This document shows, one piece after another, positions 47,656-57,087 of a DNA stretch of 61,136 bases; position 1 is the stretch's first letter; each line of letters begins with the position of its first letter. The stretch is taken from the NCBI GenBank assembly GCA_030527185.1, contig JAUNBF010000002.1:1-61136 (forward strand). Direction: 5' to 3'. The notes below the pieces were generated by a model. The model was not told the DNA's origin and did no database searches. It saw only the letters and a program-made list of their open reading frames with translations. The translations under genes and the position numbers were made by a program. Source of the stretch: Planctomycetia bacterium. GTDB taxonomy: Bacteria > Planctomycetota > Planctomycetia > Pirellulales > Thermoguttaceae.

Positions 47656-48221
47656 GATTTTTCCTCCGTCACACGGAAAATAGAGGTTTTCCCTGGCAAT
47701 ACAAGCAACTCACTTCGATTCCACAAAACCTGCCGGAAGAGTAAACCATTCCGACAATTTTGTCAAGAGTGAATCGGTAAAAAACCAAAAATCCCATTCC
47801 TCATGCTTCCCGAACAGAGATGTTTTGGCGAAAAATCACGTGGATTTTGGTATTTTTTCCGCCTTGTGTTTTTCCGATAACCTGTCGTCCGTTTTTTCCG
47901 CGAACCTGATCTGTAACACGATTGAAATTTCAAAGTCTAATCCGCGCATCTCCATAAAGAGAACTTTTTGGAAAAGATTGGGGTTGATTTTATAAAAAAG
48001 TTCTGTAAAATCAAGATTATCAGAGTTTTCAAGACGAGGTTTTTATACTTCTTCCACTTTGAATTTCCAGAATTTGTTTGCTACGTTTGCCATTTTGACA
48101 ATATCGGTTGAGAAGTTGACAGCGTAGAAGAATTTCCCCAGAAAAAAGAGGTGAAAGCGAAATCTCATCTGCGGACGAAAAAGGAAATTTTTAAAAAAGG
48201 TATTGCCACAAGGGGAATTTC
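47656..48221. other. Divergent intergenic region between murE and the ankyrin gene
   Basis: About 570 bases without a recognisable gene, AT-rich, no tRNA. A possible promoter for the ankyrin gene is TTGATT (47984-47989), 16 bases, TAAAAT (48006-48011), which would leave a ~200-base leader. Confidence 0.45.
47984..48011 (+). promoter_or_regulatory. Possible promoter upstream of the ankyrin gene
   Basis: TTGATT and TAAAAT with 16-base spacing. Both hexamers match the consensus at four or five positions. The long leader makes this call tentative. Confidence 0.3.
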
Positions 48222-50159
48222 ATGATACTAAAACGAGATTTTTGGGCATGTCCCTTTCTGATCATCCTCGTTTTGGGGATGCCGATTGTTTGGGATGGGC
48301 TGGTGTTTTCAGCACGAGCTTCGGAAACTGAGTCCGACGATTCGTGGGAGATTCCTTACCGTCGGCGTTTTTCACAAACACCTGCCGCAACGCTTGTTGA
48401 GGCGGATTGGCAAGATTTGTCTGCCGTCCAAAAACTTGTCGCAGCCGGCGCTGATGGGAATGAAATTTATGAAGAGGAGGATTGGTCGGACTTGAGCTGG
48501 CATACGAAGTGCGTCCTTCTGGAGGTGATCCGTGAGGGAACCCCCGAGGTGGTTGAGTGTTTGCTTACCCATGGCGGCGACGTGCGGAAGAAGGTGCCTT
48601 ATTCGGAATCGTGCCTGGAGATAGCGGCGCAACGCGGAAATTTGCGGATATTTCAATTGCTCGTGGAACACGGAGGGTGCGAACTCCTCCATAGTCGCGA
48701 TCATTTGGGAAATACGCTCCTTTTTGAAACCACTTCGCCGGAGATCGCAAGGTTTTTGGTCGAAAATGGTTTGGATGTTTACGCAATGAACTTTTTTGGG
48801 GAGACGGCATTCCACCACATTGCGAATTCTTTTCCTCGTTCCCAAAAGGTGCTGGAGTTTTATCTGGACGAAATGGGAATGGATGTAAATTATGCCGATG
48901 CCAAAGGGGAATCCATTTTGTGGCAAACGTTTTATCGCAACGATTTAAAAGATTTTCTTTTCGCGAGGAACATCGACGTCCATCATCGCAACCTCCGCGG
49001 CGAGACGGTTTTATTTCGTGCGGCAGAGAGAGTTCGTGACGCGATACCTTTTTTCGAGAGTATGGTCAAAAAAGGAAGCGACTTGAACATCCGCGCCAAC
49101 GATGGACGTACGTTGCTTCATGAGGCGGTTCGCGTCGGGAATTTGGGTTTGGTACAGTATCTTTTGGAGAAGGGACTTCGTGTCGATACCGCGACCATGG
49201 ATGGAAAAATCCCTATTGATTACGCCCGGAATTTGGATATTGTGATTTACCTCCTCAAAAACGGTTCTGAAATTCCTGTCAAGTGGGCGGCATCCCTGGT
49301 TTACCACGAAAATATCTGGACGTATCTTATTGAAAATCAGTATCTTTCGGCAGACGACCTTTGGATGGAGTTGATGGAGAGTGAATGGCGAAAGCAAGCG
49401 ACTCGCGAAGCGGAATGGCAGATGCGTATGTTGAGCGAGTTGGGAGCGAACGTTAACGCGGTGGATTCAAACGGTGCGTCTATAATTTGGTTTTATCCCG
49501 ATAATCCTCGGTGGTATGAGTTGTGTGCCGAGTTGGGGGCAGATTTGCAACAGGGAATTCCCAGGTCGGAGGACGACCCGCTTTTTCGCAATTATTATTA
49601 CACCGCCCCCAAAACGCTTCTTGAACACGCGGTTGCCAATGGTTGGGGTGGCAACGTTGAGTGTATCGCGATACTTGTCAAGATGGGGATAAACGAGTTG
49701 GATGCGATTCCTCATCATTTCTACTGGATAAACAGGGACCCTGAAGTTCTTGAAAAACTTGGCGTGAAAAGAGTTTTTCGGCGTGGGGTGATGGATTGCT
49801 CGCGTTGGAATGAACGACAGCGTTCTTTCTCCTTTCACTTTGCGGGCATCATAAGAAATCGGCCTTTTTTTGAGTATTTAGTGGACAATGGTTGGGATTT
49901 GAATGGAAATATTCATGGCGAGCCGCCGTTGTGTCGTGCGGTCGGAAATCGAAATTACGAGGTGACGAAAATCCTTCTGGAAAACGGGGCGTATGTAAAC
50001 GGCACCGGAGAAAGCGGAGAATTCCCCATTATTTTGGCACGCCAGTGGGGAGACGAGGAGATTGTCTCGCTCCTGCTTGAATTTGGCGCATACGATATTT
50101 CTCTTGAAGAGTGGAAGGCCATTCGAGAGGAACACACTCGTGCCATGTTAGAGAAGTAA
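48222..50159 (+). CDS. Exported ankyrin-repeat protein
   Basis: A 645-residue protein. MILKRDFWACPFLIILVLGMPIVWDGLVFSARA is a long signal peptide, so the ankyrin array is probably periplasmic or secreted. Repeats include SCLEIAAQRGNLRIFQLLVEHGG, GNTLLFETTSPEIARFLVENGLDV, RTLLHEAVRVGNLGLVQYLLEKGLRV, KIPIDYARNLDIVIYLLKNG and PPLCRAVGNRNYEVTKILLENGA. Twelve or more units are present, some degenerate. Ankyrin arrays bind proteins. Exported examples in host-associated bacteria are sometimes effectors, but in planctomycetes they are also common in free-living species, so a host role is only a guess. The AGGGGAATT before the ATG is an adequate Shine-Dalgarno. Confidence 0.82.
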   Translation: MILKRDFWACPFLIILVLGMPIVWDGLVFSARASETESDDSWEIPYRRRFSQTPAATLVEADWQDLSAVQKLVAAGADGNEIYEEEDWSDLSWHTKCVLLEVIREGTPEVVECLLTHGGDVRKKVPYSESCLEIAAQRGNLRIFQLLVEHGGCELLHSRDHLGNTLLFETTSPEIARFLVENGLDVYAMNFFGETAFHHIANSFPRSQKVLEFYLDEMGMDVNYADAKGESILWQTFYRNDLKDFLFARNIDVHHRNLRGETVLFRAAERVRDAIPFFESMVKKGSDLNIRANDGRTLLHEAVRVGNLGLVQYLLEKGLRVDTATMDGKIPIDYARNLDIVIYLLKNGSEIPVKWAASLVYHENIWTYLIENQYLSADDLWMELMESEWRKQATREAEWQMRMLSELGANVNAVDSNGASIIWFYPDNPRWYELCAELGADLQQGIPRSEDDPLFRNYYYTAPKTLLEHAVANGWGGNVECIAILVKMGINELDAIPHHFYWINRDPEVLEKLGVKRVFRRGVMDCSRWNERQRSFSFHFAGIIRNRPFFEYLVDNGWDLNGNIHGEPPLCRAVGNRNYEVTKILLENGAYVNGTGESGEFPIILARQWGDEEIVSLLLEFGAYDISLEEWKAIREEHTRAMLEK

Positions 50160-50206
50160 GGAACCGTTGAACAATCCCTGGAAAGTCGGGTGTAGCGTTG
50201 GATTTC

Positions 50207-50243
50207 GACCGGCCTGAACTTTTTTTCAAAGAGCAGACCGGTC
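50207..50243. terminator. Hairpin between convergent ankyrin and TpsB genes
   Basis: GACCGG (50207-50212) pairs with CCGGTC (50238-50243), with partial pairing inside the loop (CTTTT with AAAG). T runs follow only weakly (TCTTTTGG), so termination efficiency is uncertain. Confidence 0.45.
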
Positions 50244-50258
50244 TTTTGGTCGAGAGTT

Positions 50259-52049
50259 TTAACGGCAGAAGACAATGCTCACGTGGGGACGTCCTGTTTT
50301 GGCGTACTCATCCATGTCGGGATCAATCAACTGAAAACCGTAGGCCAGATCGATATTGATCCATGGGCCAAAGGAATACTTTACACCAACCCCAATGCCA
50401 GCCAGGGGATAGGAATCGGGAGAATCACCCTCGTTACACCAGTCGATTCCAATGCCGACATCGAGGAAAGTGTAGAACTGCAAGTCATCTTCGTACTCTT
50501 TGTTCAAACATCGGTAAGGCGGCATGGATTGCAGTTTTTTGTCAAAGTAAACCCGTTTGGAGGGAGTGAGGAATTCCAGATTCATGATGAATCCACCGTC
50601 CGCCTCACTGGTGTACTGATGGTAGCCGCGGACGGAGCCAATTCCCCCCAGTCCAATCTGATCGTAGGCAATCAGTGCCGCGGAGGAGACTTGTCCGAAC
50701 AATCGACAGTGAATATCCATGTTGGTACACTTTCGCAGCATATCCAGACTCATGGTCGCAAACAGGTAATCCGATCGTGACTCTGTTCCAGAAAAGGCCT
50801 GGAAGTATTCTGTATTGTTGTATTTGGAAAAACCGCCAGGACTGATGTGGAGATGGGTGTCGAACGCAACATATCCTTTTTCAGAATAATGAATCCAGTC
50901 GAAACCGATGATGAATTGTGCGGTTTGAACCGGCAGGCTATAGGTTTGCGAACCACCTACATCCAGGTCGGTATTGGTATGGAGAAACTCAAAACCAACG
51001 GACAAACGGGCATCACGACGATGGTTTTCGGTAATTTTTGTCCAAAGACGACGGTTCAAATCGAATCCGGTACTCCAGGTCAGGCCATCCTGTAAATCAT
51101 TGGGTTGGAGAGTGGCATAGTTTCCACGAACGCTCAGGTAATTTCTCGTCTCAGGAATCGGCATCATCCAGGTAAAGGAATGGTTGACTACACTTTTAAA
51201 GTCGGAGGAGGAGGTCAATTGATAGTTCAAAAGATTCGATTTTCCAAAAAGGTTTCCGTAGGTTCCCCCGAAAAAGATACGTTCGATACCTGTACCCAAC
51301 GTTCCGGTATCGGTATATCCTACCGTGCCACGCCAGGGACGCATGTCGTTGATGTCGTAATAAACATCGAGAACGCCCGTTTCATCGGTCTGTTTGATTT
51401 CGATGTCCGCCTCCCGGAAAGGGTTCCGACTGAGCCAGATAAGGTCTTCGCGAACATCATTTTCATCCAGGTAGTTTCCATTTTGAACGTACAGATTTTT
51501 ACTCAAATGCTGATTGTCAAAATATCTGGCTCCCCGAACATAGACATTCCCCACTTTGCCTTCCACCAGCAAAATCTGGAGCGTTCCACTTTCGGCATCC
51601 TGTTGAGGGAAATGGACGCTGACAAAAGAAATGCTATGTTTTTTGTAAAGGGCTTGAATCTCCTTTTCCATTTGACGCAATTGCCGCACGGTGAAAGGTT
51701 TTCCCAGATATTTCTGGAGCATCGGGGCAAATTCCGGCCATTGCAGGAAAGCAAATTCCGAAGGAGCCTCCACCTGAATCCCCGTTTTTTCCGGTGAAAC
51801 GGCATAGAGTCGTTTCTCATCATCCGCGAAAAGGAGTCCTTTTAAATTGGGCAATAATACCTGATTTTCGTCGATCTGCGGCTCTTCGGAACGAGAAACG
51901 TCTGGCATATTCTGGCGTGAAGGAATTTCAGGTTCTGGAATGACGGGAGCGTAACGTTGTCCATCCGCTCCCCACAGAGCCGTGGTCATGAGGAAATACA
52001 CAACCATTCCTTTCCAAAAACCTATTTTCTTTCTGTATGACGAAATCAT
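50259..52049 (-). CDS. TpsB-type two-partner secretion porin (ShlB/FhaC-like, POTRA plus beta-barrel)
   Basis: A 596-residue outer-membrane protein. The signal peptide (GMVVYFLMTTALWGADG) and a Pro-rich linker (about 30-65) come first. POTRA domains follow (LKGLLFADDEKRLYA..; VRQLRQMEKEIQALYKKHSISFVSVHFPQQDAESGTLQILLVEGKVGNVYVRG). The C-terminal 16-strand-type barrel carries GLGGIGSVRGYHQY, the VRGY motif of the conserved extracellular loop L6 in FhaC/ShlB. Such porins export a large TpsA partner or, in relatives, insert outer-membrane proteins. No classical haemagglutinin-type TpsA lies next to it. The upstream genes of the same operon encode an exported TPR protein and a barrel-bearing surface protein. 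GGGATGG precedes the ATG. Confidence 0.85.
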   Translation of the reverse strand: MISSYRKKIGFWKGMVVYFLMTTALWGADGQRYAPVIPEPEIPSRQNMPDVSRSEEPQIDENQVLLPNLKGLLFADDEKRLYAVSPEKTGIQVEAPSEFAFLQWPEFAPMLQKYLGKPFTVRQLRQMEKEIQALYKKHSISFVSVHFPQQDAESGTLQILLVEGKVGNVYVRGARYFDNQHLSKNLYVQNGNYLDENDVREDLIWLSRNPFREADIEIKQTDETGVLDVYYDINDMRPWRGTVGYTDTGTLGTGIERIFFGGTYGNLFGKSNLLNYQLTSSSDFKSVVNHSFTWMMPIPETRNYLSVRGNYATLQPNDLQDGLTWSTGFDLNRRLWTKITENHRRDARLSVGFEFLHTNTDLDVGGSQTYSLPVQTAQFIIGFDWIHYSEKGYVAFDTHLHISPGGFSKYNNTEYFQAFSGTESRSDYLFATMSLDMLRKCTNMDIHCRLFGQVSSAALIAYDQIGLGGIGSVRGYHQYTSEADGGFIMNLEFLTPSKRVYFDKKLQSMPPYRCLNKEYEDDLQFYTFLDVGIGIDWCNEGDSPDSYPLAGIGVGVKYSFGPWINIDLAYGFQLIDPDMDEYAKTGRPHVSIVFCR

Positions 52050-52141
52050 TTTACCATCCCTTGTATGTTGTTCTATGGATATATTCCATTCCTTTGTGGA
52101 CTTTCGATTGTGGAGGAGATGTCTGGTTCATCCTCGGAAAA

Positions 52142-53515
52142 CTACAGTTTTTCTTGCCATTGTTTGGCATAAAATTGAAGAGTGAACGTATTCTCTTGTT
52201 CCAGAGCTGCTTTGAGCAGATTTTTTGCCAGGGAATTATCTTCCTGATCTGCCAGACAGATAGCGACGACACAAGCTTCATCCTGCTGGGGATTCCAAAC
52301 GGGTAATAACTGTTGAAGGAGTTTTAACCCTGTATCCTTCTGACCATTGGCAATCAATGCCCAGGCATAGTGAATCTGAAATTCGATACTCTGGGGAAAT
52401 CCTGCCACCAATTGCGAGGCAATCCCCAGAGCTTCTTTGGAATTCTTCTCCCCTCCCTGCAAAAGAAGGGCACGAATATAGCCGATTCCCGCTTGGGGGT
52501 TGGAAGAATCGAAATCGATGGCCTGGCTGTACTTTTCCAGGGCTTCCGAAGCTTTTCCCTCGAAAAGAAGCAAATTTCCCTGCAAGGTAATCCCTTCAGA
52601 AGACTGTGGATCCAATTGCAAAACTTTGGTCACGGCACTTTGTGCCTCCTTGATTTTGCCATTGGCAAAGAGAATTTCCGCACCTTTTACCTGATTTTTG
52701 AAGTTCTCTGGATATTTTTTCAGAGAGGTCTCCATCCACTGCAAAGACTTCTCATTTTCCCCTTCCTGAAAGTAAAATTCAGCGATGATCGCTTCTGGAG
52801 GCATCATCTGGGAATTTTGCTCATACGCTTCCTGAAGTTTGGCCAGGGCATTGGTGGGGTCTTGAAGATTCATATAAACCAATGCCATACGAATTTTCAG
52901 GGTTAAGTCTTCGGGAGCTTTTTTCTCCTGAACCTGCAAAATTCCCAAAACGGCTTTCCAGTCCCCTTTTTCCTCCGAAAAAACCGCCAGTGTACTTAAA
53001 AACTGTTGCTGTAAGGCCTTCTTGCGTTCAGGCGAGGCTTTGTAGGCCTCCAAAAGGGATTGAGCACGTCCTAAAAGGAGGGTGGCCTCCGCAATTCGGG
53101 ATTCGTCCACCGCAATTTTGGCCAGGACAATGTAGGCCTCAGGATCGGTAGGGCTATCTTTAACAGCACTCTCCAACTGTTTTCGCAATCCTCCTTCCAG
53201 ACCGACTTCCGCAAACCATCGAGCCAGAATCATATCCGCCGGAGCTACGGTGGAATCGAGTTCCTGAATCTGTTTTAATACCAGCAGAGCTTTTTCAAAC
53301 TCTTCTTTTTGAAAGAGTTCGATAGCTTGCTTTTCCAGTTTCTCCACACGTGACTCGGTTTCGGAAGCGGTCACAGGATGGGATGGCGATGCCGTTTCGG
53401 TTGCCAGACGGGAAGGACGCGGTGTACGCTGAGCCTGCAATTCGGCGGTCATATTGCCGCAAACCAATCCTGTTCCCAGAACAACGGTACCGATTTTTTG
53501 GAATATTTTTTTCAT
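52142..53515 (-). CDS. Exported tetratricopeptide-repeat protein
   Basis: A 457-residue protein. MKKIFQKIGTVVLGTGLVCGNMTAELQA is a signal peptide with AGGAAA before its ATG; the 12-codon extension is dropped. A Ser/Thr/Pro-rich linker (RTPRPSRLATETASPSHPVTASETES) is followed by TPR units up to the C-terminus. Examples are KQAIELFQKEEFEKALLVLKQI, AYIVLAKIAVDESRIAEATLLL and GITLQGNLLLFEGKASEALEKYSQAIDFD. It would sit in the periplasm. It lies 41 bases behind the surface-protein gene and 92 before the TpsB gene on one strand. A chaperone or scaffold role during secretion of the neighbour is a reasonable guess, recalling TPR partners such as TamB-, PgaA- or BcsC-type systems. Confidence 0.8.
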   Translation of the reverse strand: MKKIFQKIGTVVLGTGLVCGNMTAELQAQRTPRPSRLATETASPSHPVTASETESRVEKLEKQAIELFQKEEFEKALLVLKQIQELDSTVAPADMILARWFAEVGLEGGLRKQLESAVKDSPTDPEAYIVLAKIAVDESRIAEATLLLGRAQSLLEAYKASPERKKALQQQFLSTLAVFSEEKGDWKAVLGILQVQEKKAPEDLTLKIRMALVYMNLQDPTNALAKLQEAYEQNSQMMPPEAIIAEFYFQEGENEKSLQWMETSLKKYPENFKNQVKGAEILFANGKIKEAQSAVTKVLQLDPQSSEGITLQGNLLLFEGKASEALEKYSQAIDFDSSNPQAGIGYIRALLLQGGEKNSKEALGIASQLVAGFPQSIEFQIHYAWALIANGQKDTGLKLLQQLLPVWNPQQDEACVVAICLADQEDNSLAKNLLKAALEQENTFTLQFYAKQWQEKL

Positions 53516-53556
53516 GATATTTTTCCTATTTATGATGTTCTCATTTCCCATGTATT

Positions 53557-55950
53557 TTAGAAAACAAACCCTACCGTTGCTCCCACGCGATGAACAAGGT
53601 AATCCGTGGCAAAACTGCCGTCATATTCCACGCCTACATGAAAACCATTTCGCATGGCGTTCAATTTCAGGTTGCAGTGAAATTCACTGGGAACTTCCGC
53701 ACCGTAAATGTAGGAGAGATAGTCGAAGTAATTCATCATCACGTTGGCATCCTGATCCCCAAACCGGGCAATCCACTCCGCTTTCAACATGGGAACCAGG
53801 AGCCAGCCGGTGTGCGTGAGATGGCATCTTGTGAAGCGGAGACCAATCGGAACCTCATAAAGTCCCAGAGATTCCTCTTCCATGACCAGACGGGTACCGG
53901 TTTCCTGGAACCAGGCACTGCGGGCTGTTCCGAATCGGAAACCGACGCTGGGGGTTACGGACCAATGACTGAAATTCCAGTTGTAGCCCAGATGAAATCC
54001 ACCAGACCAGCCTTGAAGTGTATATTCCGCACTGGCAATTCCCAGGGCTGGCTTCTCCCAAGTACCACCAATCAGCACATTTCGTTGCGAGTCGTCCGAA
54101 TCATGGTTGTAGCCAAACCAGCCATCCGCCCACCAGTTGCCGCAGTACCACGACGCCAGAAACATGATTTGGAAAGATTCCACATCAATCTCATGCCACG
54201 TGTCACGTGCCGAAAAACTGCCGTCCTGATAGCCACCGGAGAGTCCCAGCGTCACACTGCCCAAATTCCTCGCAATTCCCGCGTTGAAACCATACTGTTG
54301 GTACTCATAGCCGAAAAAGCCATTCAGAAGACCGTCCGTATCACGTTCCATCCACTGACCCGTCGGGGTTGCCCAGGCATACCAGGTCTGTTTTCCGTGG
54401 AACTGGGCAAAGAATGGATCGTAATGTTCCCGTTTCTCCGTGTCCGGGCAATCTCCATCCCCGCAACGTCCCAGACGGGAGCGAATTCCCTGATGTTGCC
54501 GACCGTTACTCATCTGTTCCAGTGCCATGTCACCCTGTTTGATACCGTTCAGTGCCGTTAGCGTCATCCGTGTGGCATAGACTTCCGGGGTGAACTGCTT
54601 GATGTGGTAGGCCGCTTCCTGAGAGTTCAGATCCGGGGAGGCAATGTTCAGGAAAAAGGGCAAGTCCGTAATGTACCCGGAACCATCGATTTCCGTAGAA
54701 TACGTTCCCTGGTACAACATTTCATTCATCTGCCACGCCATTTCCCGAATATTTTTATTCAGGTCCGTTGTCGTGGATTTGACTTTCTTCAGATAGTTGC
54801 CTTCCCAGGTGAATTCTTTCTTTAAACTGATCTTGTTCCCGTCTGTTTTATAATCTATACTGTAAACAATCGGGCTGGAAAAACTTTCCTCATTGTTGAA
54901 GTCAAACTGAAAATCATTGCTGGTCGCGTCTCCCCAGGCATACTTCTGGCGATTCTCATCACCATACGTAATTCCCTCTGTCGTTTCCAAAAAGGTTATC
55001 GTTTCCGGCGAGTTCTCAAGATCATCCTTCAGACCTTCCACCAGAGTAGGTTGAATGTAGTACATCTTGTCCAGATGTAAACGACCTTCTACCTTAATTC
55101 GATCTGATTCTAGTCTACTTCCTTCTTGCAATTGACCTTTCTCAAAAATAACAGGAGCCAAAATCCCGCCTTCGCCAAGATGAAGAACGTGATCGCTAGG
55201 AGTGAGTGCTGTAAAAGTCAACGTTTGTCCTGAAGTAGCGACTTTATTTTCCCCTGTTTTTTCACCATTCTCATTCACATATTCCACTTTCTCGCGGTCC
55301 CAGTACGATGGAGAAATCACGCCTCCCACATAGGTGACATTTTTCCCAATGTAAGGACTTCCTTCCGTGGTATCGGTGTAAGCAGATTCGTTGCGAATCG
55401 TCCCATTCCCAAAAAGAGAAGTGAAACGCAATTGTGGCTTTTCATTTCCGTAATTTTTTTGCTGTGGCTTATTGGGGTCGTTAGGATCCGCTTCGTAATA
55501 AGTCTTGGGATCCCATACCAGAGTGGCATTATCCAACCATATTGATCCGACCGAATGGTTTTCGTCTCCCGTAAAAATGGTTCCATCGGTGAGGGTTACG
55601 GAGGTAGTATCGATTCCCGTTCCTGAAATCCTCAAGGTACCGTAATTGTGAATTGGGTTGTCAAGGGAATAACCATTGCTAAACGTCAATGTTCCTACAG
55701 ACTGGTTGAGGATAAATCCATTCCCAAAATCCGATTTAGTGTTGATCTCGAAGATTTGTCGAGTCGGGTAAGGATAAGCCTTATCTTCCGCATCATTCCA
55801 TGGAACGGTTATAAGAACCCCCTCTTCATACCAATCATAGGGAATTGGGTCAGGGGCAGGAGTTTTCTCCTCCTCCGTCATACCCATCCCTGGAAAAAAG
55901 GTCAGCAACCCCAGTACCAGAAAAACGTAGTCTTTTGTAAATTTCAACAT
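53557..55950 (-). CDS. Surface protein with beta-structured passenger and autotransporter-type barrel
   Basis: A 797-residue protein. The signal peptide (MLKFTKDYVFLVLGLLTFFPGMGM) is followed by a ~400-residue passenger with autotransporter-repeat-like strands (QSVGTLTFSNGYSLDNPIHNYGTLRISGTGID, SIWLDNATLVWD). A linker (TPEVYATRMTLTALNGIKQGDMALEQM) leads to a barrel starting AQFHGKQTWYAWATP and ending VGATVGFVF with terminal Phe. A Cys-containing junction (RLGRCGDGDCPDTEK) parallels the Cys cluster of the larger protein at 20.5-24 kb. AGGG lies nine bases before this ATG. It is the first gene of an operon with the exported TPR and TpsB genes. If it is a true autotransporter, the accompanying TpsB is unexpected. 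Confidence 0.78.
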   Translation of the reverse strand: MLKFTKDYVFLVLGLLTFFPGMGMTEEEKTPAPDPIPYDWYEEGVLITVPWNDAEDKAYPYPTRQIFEINTKSDFGNGFILNQSVGTLTFSNGYSLDNPIHNYGTLRISGTGIDTTSVTLTDGTIFTGDENHSVGSIWLDNATLVWDPKTYYEADPNDPNKPQQKNYGNEKPQLRFTSLFGNGTIRNESAYTDTTEGSPYIGKNVTYVGGVISPSYWDREKVEYVNENGEKTGENKVATSGQTLTFTALTPSDHVLHLGEGGILAPVIFEKGQLQEGSRLESDRIKVEGRLHLDKMYYIQPTLVEGLKDDLENSPETITFLETTEGITYGDENRQKYAWGDATSNDFQFDFNNEESFSSPIVYSIDYKTDGNKISLKKEFTWEGNYLKKVKSTTTDLNKNIREMAWQMNEMLYQGTYSTEIDGSGYITDLPFFLNIASPDLNSQEAAYHIKQFTPEVYATRMTLTALNGIKQGDMALEQMSNGRQHQGIRSRLGRCGDGDCPDTEKREHYDPFFAQFHGKQTWYAWATPTGQWMERDTDGLLNGFFGYEYQQYGFNAGIARNLGSVTLGLSGGYQDGSFSARDTWHEIDVESFQIMFLASWYCGNWWADGWFGYNHDSDDSQRNVLIGGTWEKPALGIASAEYTLQGWSGGFHLGYNWNFSHWSVTPSVGFRFGTARSAWFQETGTRLVMEEESLGLYEVPIGLRFTRCHLTHTGWLLVPMLKAEWIARFGDQDANVMMNYFDYLSYIYGAEVPSEFHCNLKLNAMRNGFHVGVEYDGSFATDYLVHRVGATVGFVF

Positions 55951-56020
55951 AGCACACATCCCTATTTCTATTGTTTACTGGCAAGAATATCATTCCCTTG
56001 CCTTTTATTTTTCGGACTAA

Positions 56021-56048
56021 ATTCTAGTGATATTTAGTTAATTTCCAA
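56021..56048 (-). promoter_or_regulatory. Possible promoter of the surface-protein/TPR/TpsB operon
   Basis: On the minus strand TTGGAA (56048-56043) and TAGAAT (56026-56021) are 16 bases apart, about 70 bases upstream of the operon start. Confidence 0.45.
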
Positions 56049-56202
56049 AAAGTTTCTATAATCGACTTAAAAATAGTGGAATTTTTACCATCAGAAAAAA
56101 TAGGCAATTTCCATAAATTTTCCAATATATCTCCTCAAGGAACCCTGTCGCAAAAATCAAAACAAAGGTGTCCCTCTCTTTTCCAAAAAGAGTTGCCCCC
56201 TC

Positions 56203-56230
56203 TTGTGAAAATGAGAAGGTCTGGTATAAT
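56203..56230 (+). promoter_or_regulatory. Promoter of rpmI-rplT
   Basis: TTGTGA (56203-56208) and TATAAT (56225-56230) are 16 bases apart, about 45 bases before the L35 start codon. Confidence 0.75.
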
Positions 56231-56277
56231 GCTTTGTCTATCATGTAGAGAGTCGTATTTGTAGAAGGAGTGAAATC

Positions 56278-56475
56278 ATGCCAAAATTGAAGACTCATAA
56301 AGGCACCGCAAAACGCTTCCGTCTCTCCGCGTCTGGAAAAGCGATGCACCGTTCGGCAGGAACCAGTCACCTGGCCTCCCGAATGTCGCAGAAACGTTCC
56401 CGTCGGCTCCGTGGAACCACCACGACAGCGACGGCGGAAACACGTCGTATTCAGGTTGCGTTGGGTTGGAAATAG
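56278..56475 (+). CDS. rpmI: 50S ribosomal protein L35
   Basis: A 65-residue basic protein with the L35 signature MPKLKTHKGTAKRFRLSASGK. The ending RRIQVALGWK is atypical but the length is normal. It is a structural protein of the large subunit. GAAGGAG lies before the ATG. It is followed by rplT, as in most bacteria. The initiation factor gene infC, which normally heads this operon, is not upstream; the pair has its own promoter instead. Confidence 0.97.
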   Translation: MPKLKTHKGTAKRFRLSASGKAMHRSAGTSHLASRMSQKRSRRLRGTTTTATAETRRIQVALGWK

Positions 56476-56537
56476 GTTTTGTCTGCGGGTGAGGAAAGCC
56501 TTGCCCCTGGAATCAGCGAATCGGGTAGGAGTGAACG

Positions 56538-56568
56538 CTTTTCGGAAAAACGGATTTTCCGCGAAAAG
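56538..56568 (+). promoter_or_regulatory. Hairpin in the rpmI-rplT intergenic leader
   Basis: CTTTTCGGAAAA pairs with TTTTCCGCGAAAAG across a two-base bulge. L20 represses its own operon in E. coli and Bacillus by binding leader structures that mimic 23S rRNA, so this could be such a site. That role is inferred only from position. Confidence 0.35.
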
Positions 56569-56614
56569 GACCTTGGGTTCGTGAACAGAAACATTTTATC
56601 GAAGGAAAAAATTC

Positions 56615-56965
56615 ATGCGTACAACGAATGGTGCCGCCCGTAACAAGGCGAAAAAACGTCTGTTGAAGAAAGCAAAAGGGTTTCGCGGAGGTCGTGGGAA
56701 TATGTCCCGCACCGTGCAGGAAACGTTGCTGCGAGCCGGAGCGTTCGCGTTTCGGGATCGAAAAGTAAGAAAACGTGAGATGCGGTCTCTCTGGATTATC
56801 CGTATCAACGCGGCTTGTCGGGAACGTGGTTTGCGATACAGCGAATTTATTGCCGGATTGGCAAAAGCGGACGTTCTGCTTGACCGGAAAGTCCTGGCCG
56901 ACATGGCTGTCAACGATCCTCAGGGATTTGACGAAGTGGTAGCTTTGGTAAAGACGAAGTTGTAA
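56615..56965 (+). CDS. rplT: 50S ribosomal protein L20
   Basis: A 116-residue protein with the expected basic N-terminal extension ([19 protein letters not shown]) and the globular signature [38 protein letters not shown]20 binds 23S rRNA early in assembly and autoregulates its operon in other bacteria. It ends at a rho-independent terminator. The start ATG is the normal family start. Confidence 0.98.
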   Translation: MRTTNGAARNKAKKRLLKKAKGFRGGRGNMSRTVQETLLRAGAFAFRDRKVRKREMRSLWIIRINAACRERGLRYSEFIAGLAKADVLLDRKVLADMAVNDPQGFDEVVALVKTKL

Positions 56966-56995
56966 GGAAATCCAATTTTTCGCGTAAAGAATCAG

Positions 56996-57029
56996 AACCG
57001 GCCAGAGGTTTTCTCTGACCGGTTTTTTT
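56996..57029 (+). terminator. Rho-independent terminator of rpmI-rplT
   Basis: AACCGGCCAGAG (56996-57007) pairs with CTCTGACCGGTT (57013-57024) with one mismatch, followed by a run of seven T. Confidence 0.85.
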
Positions 57030-57087
57030 CAGGCATGGATAGATCGTTTGTCATCGAAAAAAGGGATACCCATTTAGGAGAAAACGT

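Larger units (their letters stand above)
55951..56277. other. Divergent promoter region between the surface operon and rpmI
   Basis: No gene is seen. It holds one promoter for each direction, described separately. infC, usually upstream of rpmI, is absent. Confidence 0.6.

Noticed and set aside
47656..48221. Possible tRNA or small gene in the murE-ankyrin gap
   Set aside because: No TTCRA-type T-loop, CCA end or cloverleaf pairing was found, and the short open frames lack start signals.
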